This document shows positions 1 to 11,387 of a stretch of DNA of 64,000 nucleotides, piece after piece. The stretch spans positions 2,069,288-2,133,287 of the forward strand of contig NBBA01000006.1 in assembly GCA_002794785.1 (NCBI GenBank). The letters run 5' to 3'. The notes beneath the pieces were generated by a model that had not been told where the DNA came from, ran no database searches, and saw only the letters and a program-made list of their open reading frames with translations. The position numbers and the translations under genes were made by a program. The stretch's first letter is position 1; every line of letters starts with the position of its first letter. This stretch comes from Coniferiporia sulphurascens. Lineage: Eukaryota; Basidiomycota; Agaricomycetes; Hymenochaetales; Hymenochaetaceae.

Positions 1-393
1 CGTGTCTTAATGGGTTTTATTGGCGAAGCCCTTGATACGAGAGACACAGAACGGGTGAGAAGTGTGGCGTACGATCCGGGGGAACCTACCGTTTTGGACT
101 TGCAGAACTTGATACATCAATCGTCCGGCTACGGCGTCGATCCTCTCTTCAGCTTGTTCTCCAATCTGAATGCTAGATGTACTTAAGCGAGTAACTTACA
201 ATCATTACCGATGACCTCCTTGTCCTCTGGATGCCCATCTGATGCGGTCGAAACTACTGAGCTTCCGGTCTTGACAGGCACCCTGTCTCCGCGCTTCGCC
301 GAAATCTTATTTGTCTACGATAGCGAGGCAGCCTCCTTCCTCGAAGCTAGGTACGCAAGTGGTACGCAATTGAGCGCGCCTTTGTGGCCCTGA
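1..393 (+). CDS. 3' end of an unidentified gene (5' end outside window)
   Basis: A reading frame is open from base 1 to a GT donor at 179. It continues after an AG at 276-277 to a stop at 391-393, with matching phase (59 codons plus one base, then two bases plus 38 codons). The joined tail contains segments such as SSGYGVDPLFSLFSNLNA and LSPRFAEILFVYDSEAASF, which look like a folded protein rather than noise. I do not recognise the family. The supposed 99 bp intron and the end are inferred only from frame continuity; a second donor-like GTACGC at about 353 could extend the gene. Confidence 0.4.
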
Positions 394-657
394 CTCCTGA
401 TCCGAATGTGCTCATTTACAATGCATCGAATGTGTCATGCACCGAACCCATGTCCACCCCATCCCCTCTGTAACAACACGGGGTTTTCGTGCAACACTAC
501 GCACAGGAGCACGGCGCGCACCGGTACTCCCGGGGATAAGCTCTACGTAAAACACGTATACGATCTCCACCGTTGAGGTCTTATAAGTTCGTTTAGGCGC
601 CACGCAGTTCTTTGCTGCTTTCTACACCCCTTCGTCTCTAGTTCTTTCTTGTATACG

Positions 658-3229
658 ATGCATCGCCAAAGCGACAGTCTGGCAAACATGGCGCTGCTTG
701 GTTGGCAATCGCCGAGGCGTTCTGTGTCTCCAGTGCCTCCCAGGTCGTCGACGCTCTTTACCCGCAACGAGAACCGTGTAGACAAGTCATCTTCCTGGCT
801 CGATCCATTTTCCCAGTCTCCAAAGCTCCCACATCTTGCCCTTCTTGATGACTCTCCAAAGCGGATGGCGATTTCTATTGGGCCAGCTATGCATCGCATG
901 AACGATAGTATTGCTTCCGATATATCTGACCCACGAAGTCAACGTCCTATGGCATTCCGTTCGACCACCATGCATGAGAGAGATGACAGTATAGCTGCTC
1001 TTGGATTCCTCGGGAATTTTAAGGAGGGAAAGAGTGGCGTTACCAACCCAAAACCTCTTAATGGCTATGACGAGATATTTGTCAATAATGTTGCGTCTCA
1101 GAATATTTCGAAACGGGACTTCAAGTTTTGGATGTGTATTGTTGCCCTGATGATGGCATCGTTCCTTATCGTGCTCGATTTGGTTGGTGGCATTCTCTTT
1201 CGTATATATGATTGGATGGCTCATCTGTATTCTTCAGTCTGGTCTCGGTACCGCTCTTCCGACAATAGTAGACGACCTCCATGGAACTGAATTCGAATGG
1301 GTCGGGTCCGCTTACGCTCTGGCTTCAACGGCACTACTGCCCTTGACCGGGGCCCTTGCCCAGGTTTGTACTTCCGACGTCTCTAGTCGAAACCCATTTT
1401 AATAATTTGTTAATACACTGGCCTACTTTAATAGGTTTTCGGAAGAAAATCTGTTATGCTGACCCAGGTCTTCATGTTCGCGCTTGGAAGTGCTCTATGC
1501 GGCTCTGCAAAGTCCATGAACTCCCTCATTGGCGGAAGAAGTGAGGTTTTATTCTCGGGCGAAATATCGACGATACTCATTCACACTTTCCGCCCAGCCC
1601 TTCAAGGAATCGGCGCAGGAGGCATCGCTTCATTGACGCAGATCGTCATTTCAGATCTAGTCCCACTTCAAGAGCGCGGTACATTCAATGGTTTGATTGC
1701 ATTGTGAGTAGTTTACTAAGTTGTGGCTGCTTCAACATGTTTTTTAATTTTTTAAATCAGAGCATTCGGCCTCGGTACAGCGATGTCTCCTGTTATCGCG
1801 GGTGCTCTTGCTGAGCGGGGACTGTGGCGATGGTTCTTCTGTACGTTCTTTCAGCACAAATTTTCAGGCAGCTGATAGAACCTCACAATTTCCGTCAGAT
1901 ATGAATCTTCCTTTAGCAGCTATCACTGCCACCATGATCATGCTTTTCCTAGATGTTCGTATTCCGCGTTCATCCATAGGACAGAAGCTCAAAAGCCTTG
2001 ACTGGATGTAAGCTTCACTTCCCATCTTATTCTGAGTCACCTTCAAATATCTTTTTTTGCAGTGGGAATGCCCTCGTCATCACAAGCACCACGTGCGTCG
2101 TACTAGCTCTCACTTGGGGTGGAGTTATGCATCCCTGGACCTCGGCCAATGTCTTGATTCCGCTGATTCTCGGACTACTTGGTCTCGTCGGGTTCATCTG
2201 CTATGGGATTTACGTCCCGGATTATCCCGTGGTAAGTGAAGTCGCGATATAGTGCTATTATCCTTTTGCTGAAGTTTTCTGCAGCTACCTTTCCAAGTTC
2301 TCTCGTCGCGCACAGGCTTGTCCGGATACGTCCAAGCCTTCTTTGGAAACTTCTTCCAGTTCGCGACCGTCTGTAAGTGCTCTTATCTTTTGCCATCTTC
2401 ATACGGTACTGAGGAAACTTTCGGGGACTTGTAAGACTATCTACCGCTGTACTATCAAGCTTGCAAAAATGATTCGCCACTGTTATCTGGTGTCAATACT
2501 CTCCCGCTTTCCATTGGTATAATGCCGTTTGCCATGGCTTCGGGCATCAGTATTGCCAAGACTGGGAAATATCGTCCGCAGCTCTGGGCATCATGGCTTT
2601 TCCTGATGGTTTCCGCGGGCCTCTTTAGCACAGTGAAAGCGAGCTCTGGAAAGGGTAGCGCCATTGGATTTCAATTACTGATGTCTGTAGGCCTCGGAAT
2701 CCTGCAGACATCGCCCTTTTTCCCGATCCTTGCGCCGATCGATGTCTCATTAAATGCGAACGCGCTTGCGTTCTTTATGTTTGTGCGCTTCTTTTCACAG
2801 GTGCGGTACTTCCTCTTCTTCTCACATGATCCATATAACTCAATTACGTCTCCGGCGCAGACTTGGGGGATCTCAATTGGTGGGGCCGTCATTCAAAACG
2901 CGCTCGAAAAGAAGCTACCCCAGGAGCTTATTACGCAACTGCCGAAGGGTACTTCAATTGTGTATTCGCTCGTGAAAGTCATACCCACACTCGATGAGCC
3001 GTTGCGCACGAATGTCCGTATCGCATTCGCCGAATCCTTGGGCACATTCTGGAAAGTCTTGATCGGAATAGCTGCCTTGGGCCTCGTCGCGAGTGCGTTC
3101 ATGAAGGGCTTGCCTTTACACACTTCGATGGATAGAAAAGTTGCTTTCCAAAGTGAAGCTAAGGGTGATGTACTTCCTAAGGATCTAGAACCCCCTTTTA
3201 CCTCTGCCTACAAACAAGATTATCCATAA
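658..3229 (+). CDS. MFS multidrug-type transporter, 14-TM (DHA2-like)
   Basis: Model: 658-1182, 1238-1363, 1435-1540, 1598-1703, 1761-1840, 1899-2007, 2063-2231, 2285-2372, 2436-2800, 2861-3229; phases agree throughout, giving 680 aa. A polar N-terminus of about 155 residues precedes the first membrane helix. Then come MFS hallmarks: a first-helix region, LPTIVDDLHG, the FGRKSV loop motif, LQGIGAGGIASL, and many further hydrophobic helices, matching the 14-helix drug:H+ antiporter group of the plasma membrane. The ATG at 658 is the first in frame; the long N-terminus is unusual and the real start could be later. The gene is convergent with kinase A, 185 bp apart. Its last 300 or so coding bases recur as a broken copy at 7284-7886, so its 3' end lies in a tandem duplication. 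Substrate unknown. Confidence 0.88.
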
Positions 3230-3414
3230 CGACATCTTGAATTTACGCACTTATTATTTCATATCATAGATCCCTTAGTTCACTCTAATTGAGATGTCAG
3301 TTTCTGGCGCTCCTGAATGAGTCCATATTTATCTTAACTTTAACATATACAATTCCCAGTCGAACATTACACTTGTGTACATTACTCCCATTAAGGCGTT
3401 ACAGTATAGGTCCG

Positions 3415-6337
3415 CTAAAAGTATGAATCCTCATATTGAAGGACTTTTCGCCTCCGAGAGTATCGGACGGCAGCTATTAGTCCTGGGAGAGTCAGAACAT
3501 CGACTTTCTCCATACGGTAATTTTCTGAATGAAGGCTGTCCCTTCCGCTACGTATCGCCGGTTCCTCTTCCGCCATGGATAGCTTATGCGCGACTGCTTC
3601 CATGGTCGGCCTATCACAAGGATTTGTAGCCCAACAATCGACCATAAGTTCCCACAAACTATTGTCAAGGCCCCGCTCCAAAGCGTCCCGGCCTGGGCGT
3701 CGAGGTGTTTGCTTTTTCACAGCAACTTCAAGGACAACTTCGCCATCGCGAAGATAGGAGAATGGGACGTCTTCCGTAAATATCTAAATTTGAAAAAGTT
3801 AAGAAATGTCGTTTCGGGTCTTTGGAGAAATGATTACCTCTAGACAGACAGCTGCGAATGCATATACGTCACTGCTAGTGGAGATCCCAAGCGATGCTCC
3901 CGGAAAAAGACTTGATGTTAAGAGTTCCGGCGCTTGCCATCGCATTGAACCCTTTCCATTGAAGTTACTGGTTGCAACGGAATTCGCTTGGGAATCAACG
4001 ACTTTTGCAAGCCCAAAATCGGCGAGCTTCGGTTGGCCCTCGTCATCAATGAGGACGTTGGTCTGCGAATGACTAGCTTAGGTCTAGCGCAACATTTAAA
4101 AAACCGTATGGTGCGTACCGCACGCAGATCGCCGTGAACCACTTTTGGTTTCAAGGAATGCAAGTAACGTAGACCGAGTGAAATTGCAAAGACCTGTGTG
4201 GCCACCAGCTTAAGAGTGTCCATATGCTAATATATCTAAAAGGGTCGATACGAACCATCGCTTTCCTGTTGGCGTTTGGGCGTTCCCGGAGATACGTCAA
4301 AATGTCCCCGTTCTCCATCCACGGGGAAACCATGGCCAGCTGAGGAGAAAACTCGTCTATGCAGACCCCCCAGAATTGGAAGACATGACGGTGGTTGAAT
4401 TGTCTCCATATCATCGACTCTTTACAGAATTCCTGGTAAAAATCCAGTCAGAAACTTAGTCATAGTGAGACGTCATGCGGTACCGGCTGCACCTGGTTAA
4501 TACGATCTCGTTCCGATGGGTGACCAAAGATGCGCAAGACCTTCAGAGCGACAGTTCGTCCTCCAAACGTGCCTTTCCAAACGTCTGCGAATCCCCCACC
4601 GCTAACGGGATGACTGCCGATACGCGTTACATTGGAGAGAAAAAGATAATGAGGGAGCGATCCACTAGCTTTTACCAGTTTTTGTAAGAAGCGCTCAAAG
4701 AGCCGATGTGACGTTGCCTGTCTGTCTATCAACTATATAAGTGGTTAACAGTATTTAGTGAATGGATAAAGAGACGAAACAAACGCAAAAAGAGAAAGAA
4801 GAAGCTGACCGATTGTAAGACATCCATCAGTGTATTGATCTCTTCAAAAGAAAGTTCCGCTGCAGATTGGGCCAGATCCGTCTCAGAATCGATTAAGAGG
4901 ACAATCTCTCTCTCCATATCGTCGATGTCATGATCTACTGCGTATCTGATAACCCTGCACCACGCGGAAAAACCAAAAAGACCGGAATCTTTCTCGATCC
5001 CAGCGATCATTTCAACGTGACTAAGCACCTCCATTAAAGTTTCTCTAATCAAATTATGCCTCGCGAAGGATTGCAAGAGTGACCAGGAAGTCCATTCTTG
5101 AATTTGCACGGGAAAGCTATGGTGGTCCCTGACCAATAGATGTATCCCGTTAATACATTGATCAATCAAAGAAGATTGGCTCCAGAGAGGGAAAGCTCAC
5201 ATTCCGTTGATTGTTTTAGTAAGGAAACCAAATTGAAGAGTCGACGATGCTATATATTGCAAAGCCTGAATGGCATAATGCACAGAGAACTAAAAGAACA
5301 AGCCGAAAAATGATTTATTAGCCAATATCCGCCGATCCGCCGATCCGCGTAGCGCGAACTAACCGGATATATCTGCATTTTCTCTTGAAGTTCGGGCCAG
5401 TGCGAGGCTCTACACGCCGGAAGGCAGTCCTGAAAAGAGTCCTCGATTCCGCGTAGAATAATATCCCTCCAAGTAGCCTTTCCAGACAGCGCCACAGAGG
5501 CAGTTGTGCTAAACGAGATATTGTCATCGCTGAATACGACCTGTTCGTCCGTAGCCCCTGCGCCGCCACCCAGAGAATTCTCATTTTCGTCTGCAATAAG
5601 TAGAATAGAAGATCTTGAACAGGACGGTTCGCTGTACGAGGGTGGCGCGTCATTCGACACAAATACACGACGACTATTGTGAAGATCCGCGATTTCGTCT
5701 TGATTGCCTACTTCCGTTAATGTAGTCTCTGGAGTGATTTCCATCGTCGGATGCCCTTCATTTATATGAATATCACGCGTGACACTTGCGTTCTCAGCGG
5801 CTCTAGTCAGTCCCTCCCGGCCGCCACTATTAAGCTCACGACCGCTTAACGGTGGATTAAAGCCAGACGTTACTTGAGGAGAAAAGGTTGCAGATGAGTG
5901 GTCTGACGCATGGGGTATGCAGCTCCGTGTGCAATTCTGAGTGCCGAAGTCAAAAGCTGATCCATCGGACCAATCTGATCGACCCGTAATCGCGCAGTTC
6001 TCAACAGTATCGATAATTTCAGTCTTTGCTTGAGCGGGAAAAAGCCTGCAAATTCTGTGAACGTGCCCTGTAGGCTCTTTAATTTGGGAATTGATACTCA
6101 CTCAAGTGCATCCGATGCCATCTCACTGATTTCCACTTCACTCGAAGGATACAGATCTCTCCGAGAAGGAATTACGATATGTGGTCCTGACACATGTCTG
6201 GCAGAACGAGGAAGGATCGGAGATCTTGGATAGAATGGCGACGCAGGGGAGCACGATAACGGTGACGTTTTCTCCATAAGGACCAGATCCTCGCCTTCCG
6301 CCAACCAGTCCTCAATACTCGTGGCAGATAGAGTCAT
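3415..6337 (-). CDS. Tyrosine-kinase-like (TKL) protein kinase, copy A
   Basis: Nine exons on the minus strand: 6337-6102, 6045-5364, 5289-5201, 5128-4810, 4732-4493, 4432-4256, 4208-4119, 4062-3838, 3783-3415; 808 aa in phase. The N-terminal half is Ser/Thr-rich and unknown. A helical region with EWTSWSLLQSFARHNL and DIDDMEREIVLLIDSE follows, then a kinase domain: glycine loop SGGGFADVWKG, VALK lysine, glutamate in CKESMIW, HGDL catalytic loop, ADFGLAKV, QAPEL, and DCWATNPCDRPTM near the end. The catalytic HGD replaces HRD, as in many agaricomycete TKLs. The codon that is ATG in copy B is ATA here (6416-6418) with a stop just upstream, so the first usable ATG is at 6337, removing about 27 residues. 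It may be a cytoplasmic signalling kinase; target unknown. Confidence 0.85.
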
Positions 6338-6419
6338 CGGGCTTTGGACTGAGAACAAGTAAGTATTATTGTGAACAATCAGAGGTGTCAATGTTCCCGG
6401 CTGTTTCGCCAAGGGTATG

Positions 6420-7170
6420 AGCAGAGGAATGTGCGTAGCGGGAAAAAGCTAACCCGAGCAGTTGTGAAAATCGTACGGCGTTGCGCATGCGTACCACGGT
6501 CGTTGGAGGACATAGAGATGGTCACGCGGAGACAGCACCTTCGACAATGACGAGATTATAAGACCTAGTAAATTAGAAAAGCGTGTTGCGTGCAAGGCTA
6601 ATGATGGGCCCCGCGGAGCAATCATCCTTGTACCGTCATAGGCGCGTCCAGAAGCTCTAGGAGAAGTTTGATTTCTACTCAGCGCTCGATCGTATAGACG
6701 ATGATTATGCCGACCAGTTTAGACACCATGTCGAGTAACCCATAAAGTAGCCACAGCTTTGCGCAACTAACATCCAGATCTAGAATGGTAAGGTGGGGTA
6801 CTCGGTTGGGAGACAGCATTAGGAGCTCAGCAATGCCAGTACTGGTAGGGATAGGGCGGAGTACTAGTGATGAAAACAGCCCTGCTGCAATGCGGCATCA
6901 CAGCCTGGTGAGTTCCGGATTCACTGTTGTGACCGAAGGCCTCGTCGTCTTGGCAATCAACAGCCTTCTCCCAAAATAACTTGCATAGCGTATTGGTCCG
7001 GGAAATTGTGTTTGTTGCTCTCTAGACATTGTAAGCGTCGGGTAGAATAGTTAAAGGGCGCTGAAGTTGCTGGGATATTTCTGCAGGTTTTTCCTTTGTC
7101 CCGGCAGAAGCACTTCCAATTAATACCGCCCTGAACCGTCATGATACTCATCGGCGGGGAAGACTCGCGG
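6420..7170. other. Upstream region of kinase A, duplicated
   Basis: No supportable gene. The first stretch (6420-6640) and the last (7090-7170) resemble the corresponding DNA upstream of kinase B (10890-11390), so this is the promoter-side part of the tandem duplication. The middle, about 6690-7080, shows weaker similarity by eye. Confidence 0.6.
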
Positions 7171-7283
7171 TGCATCAGTACCAGCGCTTAGATGTGTGCT
7201 TTTGATTCCTTGCTTCCTCTGACGCAAGTACATGCGCTCTGAGCATGCTGACCGTCCTTTCTTGGTCTTGCAAACGGAAATGA
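7171..7283 (-). pseudogene. 3' fragment of the F-box/LRR/coiled-coil gene
   Basis: Reads on the minus strand as LRLQDQER-type coiled coil with SMLRAHVLA and EEARNQ, matching the C-terminal residues of the complete gene ending at 11388. The stop codon of the complete gene (TAG) is AAG here. The match ends abruptly near 7283, where sequence of the MFS gene 3' end begins. It is a truncated duplicate with no start or F-box part and should not be functional. Confidence 0.85.
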
Positions 7284-7388
7284 AGTTCACCCCAGGGACT
7301 TATCGCGCAACTGCCGAAAAGTACTACTTCAATAGTGTATTCGCTCGTGAAAATCATACCCACACTTGAGAAGCCGTTGCGCACGAAC

Positions 7389-7575
7389 TGTTGGATATTC
7401 GAGTTGGCGTACGGAAAGCATTTGCACGCGCCGCAAATTGATGAAAACCAGTAGAATAATCGCGCGAGGGAAATCGTTCAAATCGAGCGCGCAAACAGCA
7501 AGAAAGAAATATTAACGCTGCGAAAATTTTTAAAACTCCGACGGCCAACCTCGGCATCGAGCTCGAACTTCAACA
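7389..7575 (-). repeat. Short interspersed repeat element, copy 1
   Basis: About 187 bp inside the MFS relic. Read on the minus strand it starts TGTTGAAGTTCGAGCTCGAT, as do the other two copies on the plus strand. It holds a GC-rich hairpin ATTTGC-(7 nt)-GCAAAT close to the other end. Compared with copy 3 the terminal 55 or so bases lie in the opposite orientation. Non-coding; class unknown. Confidence 0.75.
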
Positions 7576-7684
7576 CGTTCTGGAAAGTCCTGATCTTAGT
7601 TACCTTAAGCCTCTTCGCGGATGCGTTCATGAAAGGCTTTCGTTCACACACTTCGATGGATAGAAAAGTTGCTTTTCAAAGTGA

Positions 7685-7804
7685 TGTTGAAGTTCGAGCT
7701 CGATGCCGAGACGGCGTCGGAGTTTGAAATGTTTTTCGTAGATTTTTCATTGCTTGTTGGCATACGGAAAGCATTTGCAAGCGCCGCAAATAGCTGAAAA
7801 CCAA
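7685..7804 (+). repeat. Short interspersed repeat element, copy 2
   Basis: About 120 bp, beginning TGTTGAAGTTCGAGCTCGAT and ending GCTGAAAACCAA. It splits codons of the MFS relic that are contiguous in the intact gene at about 3153-3160. The flanks AAGTGA (left) and AAGCGA (right) look like a 6-8 bp target duplication with one change. This copy is shorter than copies 1 and 3, missing about 45 internal bases. Confidence 0.78.
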
Positions 7805-8079
7805 TAAGCGAAGCCAAGGGTGATGTACTTCCCAAGGGCCTAGAACCCCCTTTTACCTCTGCCTACAAACAATATTACTCATAACGACGTCATGAATTTA
7901 CGCACTTACAGTATTATTTCACAGATTTTACAAGGTTCGCTATAATCAAGACAATGGTTTCTGATATCCCCTGAACGGGCTTCATATTTATGTATTCTAA
8001 CATACTCGAACGTCACACATATTTGCAATACTGACATTGTAGGGTATACATGTTTTAGTCTACTGAAGGTATGATTTTC

Positions 8080-10882
8080 TTATTGAAGAGCGTCCCGCCT
8101 TCGAGAGTATCGAACGGCAGCCATTAGTCCTGGGAGAGTCAGAACGTCAACTTTCTCCATTACATACTTTTCCGATTGAAGGCCGCCCCTTTCGCTACGT
8201 GTCGCTGGTGTCTCTTCTGTTATGGATAGCTTATGCACAACTGCTTCCATAGTTGGCCTATCGCAAGGATTCGTACTCCAACAATCGACCATAAGTTCCC
8301 ACAGACGGTTATCAAGGCCCCGCTCCAGAGCAACATAACCTGGACGTCGAGGTGTCTGTTTTCTCACAGCAACTTCAAGGACAACCTCGCCATCGCGAAG
8401 ATAGGAGAACGGGACGTCTTCTGTAAATATCTGAGATTTTGAAAAAGTTAAGTAATGTCGTTTCGGGTCCTTGGAGAAATGATTACCTCTAGACAGACAG
8501 CTGCGAATGCATATACGTCACTGCTAGTGGAGATTTCAAGCGACGCTCCTGGAAAAAGACTTGATGTTAAGAGTTCCGGCGCTTGCCATCGCATTGAACC
8601 CTTCCCATTGAAGGAACTAGCTGCAACGGAATTCGCCTGGGAGTCGACGACTTTTGCAAGCCCAAAGTCGGCGAGCCTCGGTTGGCCTTCGTCATCAATG
8701 AGGACGTTGGTCTGTTTAAGGTAACTTAGGTCTGGCACCGCAGGTCATAAGTCGGTATGGTTCGTACCGCACGCAGATCGCCGTGAACAACTTTTGGTTT
8801 CAAGGAATGCAAGTAACGCAGACCGAGGGCAATTGCAAAGACCTGTGTGGCCTCAGCTAAAGAGTGTTCATATGGTGGTATATCAACAAGGGTCAATACT
8901 AACCATCGATTTCCTGTTAGCGTTTAGGCGTTCTTTGAGATACGCCAAAATATCCCCGTTCTCCATCCATGGAGAAACCATGGCCAGCTGAGGAGAGAAC
9001 TCGTCTATGCTAACTCCCCAGAATTGATGAACATGACGATGGTTGAATTGTCGCCATATCATAGACTCTTTACAGAAATCCTGGAAATAAGTTGGTCGGA
9101 AACTTTCGCCATAGTGAGGTGTTATGTGATATCGGCTATACCTGGTTAATGCGATCTCGTTCCGATGGGTGCCCAAAGATGCGCAAGACCTTCAAAGCAA
9201 CAGTTCGTCCTCCAAACGTGCCTTTCCAAACATCTGCGAATCCCCCGCCGCTGACGGGATGACTGCCGATGCGCGCTACGTTGGGGAGAAAAAGATAATG
9301 AGGGAGTGATCCACTGGCTTTAACCAGTTTTTGTAAGAAGCGCTCAAAGAGTCGATGTGACGTAGCCTGTCTATCAATGTACTGCATAATCGGTCAGTAA
9401 TGATTAGCGAATTTATAGAAAGTAGAAGCTGACCGATTGTAAGACATCCATCAGTGTATTGATTTCTTCAGAAGAAAGTTCCGCAGCAGATTGTGCCAGA
9501 TTCCTCTCGGAGTCGATTAAAAGGACGATCTCTCTCTCCATATCGTCGATATCATAGTCTACTGCATGTCTAATGACCCCGCACCACGCGGGAAAGCCAA
9601 AAATATCGGACTCATTTTCGATCCCAGCGATCATTTCAAGGTGTCTAAGGACTTCCATCAAAGATTCTCTGACCAAATTATGCCTTGCGAATGACTGCAA
9701 GGGCGACCAAGAAGTCCATTCTTGAATTTTCACGAGAAGGCCAAGGTGGTCCCTGATCAATAAACATATCCCGTTAATACATTGCCCGATAGAAGAAGGT
9801 TTGCCCCAGCGGAGAGAGAAAGCTCACATTCCGTTGATTGTCTTGGTAAGGAAAGCGGATTGAAGAGTCGACGATGCTATATATTGCAAAGCCTGAATGG
9901 CATAATGCACGGAGAACTGAAAGAACAAGCTGTAAATAAGCTACTCGCTATTATCTATCAGTCCGCGTAGCGCGAACTAACCGGGTATATCAACATTTTC
10001 TCCCGAAGTTCAAGCCAGCACGAGGCTCTACATGTTGGAAGGCAGTCCTGAAAAGAGTCCTCGATTCCGCACAGGATAATATCCCTCCAAGTAGCCTTTT
10101 CAAATGGGGCCACGGAGGCAGTTCTCAACGGTGAATTAATGGCAGCTGTTATTTGGTGAGAAGAAGTTGCAGATGAGTGGTCTGGCGCATGAGGTACGCT
10201 GCTCCCTCTTGAATTCTGAGGGTCGAAGTCGAAAGCTGATTCACTAGACCAATCTGGTCGACCTGTAATTTCGCAGCTCTCAACTGTATCGACAATTTTA
10301 GCTTTTGCTTTAGAGAGAAAGTATCTGCAAGATCTGTAAACGCGCGGCCCGTTGGCTCTCTAACTGGCGGGTTGACACTTACTCAAGTGCATCCGATGTT
10401 GTCTCACTGAATTCCGCTTCATCCGAAGGATACGGATCTCCCTGAGGAGTTATAATACGTGGTCCTAATTCCGATCTGGCAGAACGAGGAAGAGCCGGAG
10501 ATCTCGGAGAAGATGGCGACGCGGACGAGAACGTTGACGGAGACCATTTCCCTGGAGGGACCAGGTCGTCATCTTCAACTAACCAGTCCACAATGCTCGT
10601 GGTAGACAGAGCTGCCGAGCTCCGAGATGATGATGACGTTCTCTCCGGAGGGACCGGATCATCGTTTTCAACTGACCAGTCCACAATGCTCGTAGTAGAT
10701 AGAGCCGTCGAGCTTCGAGCTGACGGCGGCGTTTTCTCCCGAAGGACAGGATCGTCGTTTTCAACTAACCAATCCACAATACTCGTGGTAGATAGAGCTG
10801 CCGAGCTTCGAGATGAGGACAAGTAGGTATTATCGTGGACAATAAGAGGCGTCAGCGTTCCCAGCTGTTTCGCCAAAGTCAT
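8080..10882 (-). CDS. Tyrosine-kinase-like (TKL) protein kinase, copy B
   Basis: Nine exons: 10882-10383, 10324-9982, 9916-9828, 9752-9434, 9381-9142, 9080-8904, 8851-8768, 8711-8487, 8430-8080; 775 aa, all phases agree. Exons 3-6 and 8 are the same length as in copy A, a strong sign both models are right. Kinase motifs are complete: SGGGFADVWKG, VALKVLRIF, HGDLRA, ADFGLAKVVD, QAPEL. Unlike copy A it keeps an ATG (10882), carries three tandem 31-33 residue units containing TTSIVDWxVE(N/D)DD, and lacks 339 bp of exon 2 (113 codons, in frame). It is therefore the better candidate for the expressed copy. Exon 7 uses an acceptor shifted by 6 nt relative to A. Confidence 0.88.
10545..10830 (-). 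repeat. In-gene tandem repeat of kinase B, three units
   Basis: Three head-to-tail units of about 93-96 bp inside exon 1 of kinase B, each encoding a Ser-rich stretch, TTSIVDW, and an acidic END/EDD run followed by Pro and Lys/Arg. Kinase A has a single diverged unit (ATSIEDWLAEGED). The period is a multiple of three, so the frame is kept. Confidence 0.85.
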
Positions 10883-10889
10883 GAGCTAA

Positions 10890-11387
10890 GGAATACGCGT
10901 AGCGAAAAAAGCTAACCGGGGAGGTTCTGAGATTTATCGGGCGTTGAGCGTGCACACCACGATCGTTAAAGGACATGATGGCGGTTACGAGGAGACAGCT
11001 CCTTTGACGGCAGTGAAAATATAAGCCCTGGCGGATTAGAAGGACGTGTTGCGTGTGAGACTAATGATAAGCTCTAAGGAACAGTCATTCCTGTACTGCC
11101 CCAGACGCCCATCGATGATAGTTTTAGTTGAAGGGTGTCCAGCAATGCTAGGAGCAATTTAGATTTTTTACCCAGCACTCGGCCGTGTAAACGATGACTA
11201 TACCGTCCGACTTATACACCATGTCGAGTAAATCGTGAAATAGCTATAGCTTTGCGCAACTAACGCGTGGTACTGATATTTCCGCGTTTTTTTTTCTTGA
11301 TTCCGCGGAAGCACTTCTAATTAACACCGCCCTGGACCGTCATGGTAATCATCGGCGGGGAAGACTCGCGGTGCATCAGGACCAGCG
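10890..11387. other. Intergenic, between kinase B start and F-box gene end
   Basis: No coding sequence supported. Parts match 6420-7170 upstream of kinase A. It serves as 5' flank of kinase B and 3' flank of the F-box gene. Confidence 0.6.

Larger units (their letters stand above)
7284..7886 (+). pseudogene. 3' fragment of the MFS transporter gene, twice interrupted
   Basis: Matches the last exon of the transporter at 2861-3229: the segment around CGCAACTGCCGAA, the region encoding the last helix (ACGTTCTGGAAAGTCCTGAT here), and the tail encoding AYKQ. It is broken by two short repeat elements (7389-7575 and 7685-7804) that are absent from the intact gene. At the first insertion about 30 bases of coding sequence are missing. 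This is the left edge of the second copy of the tandem duplication. Confidence 0.88.
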
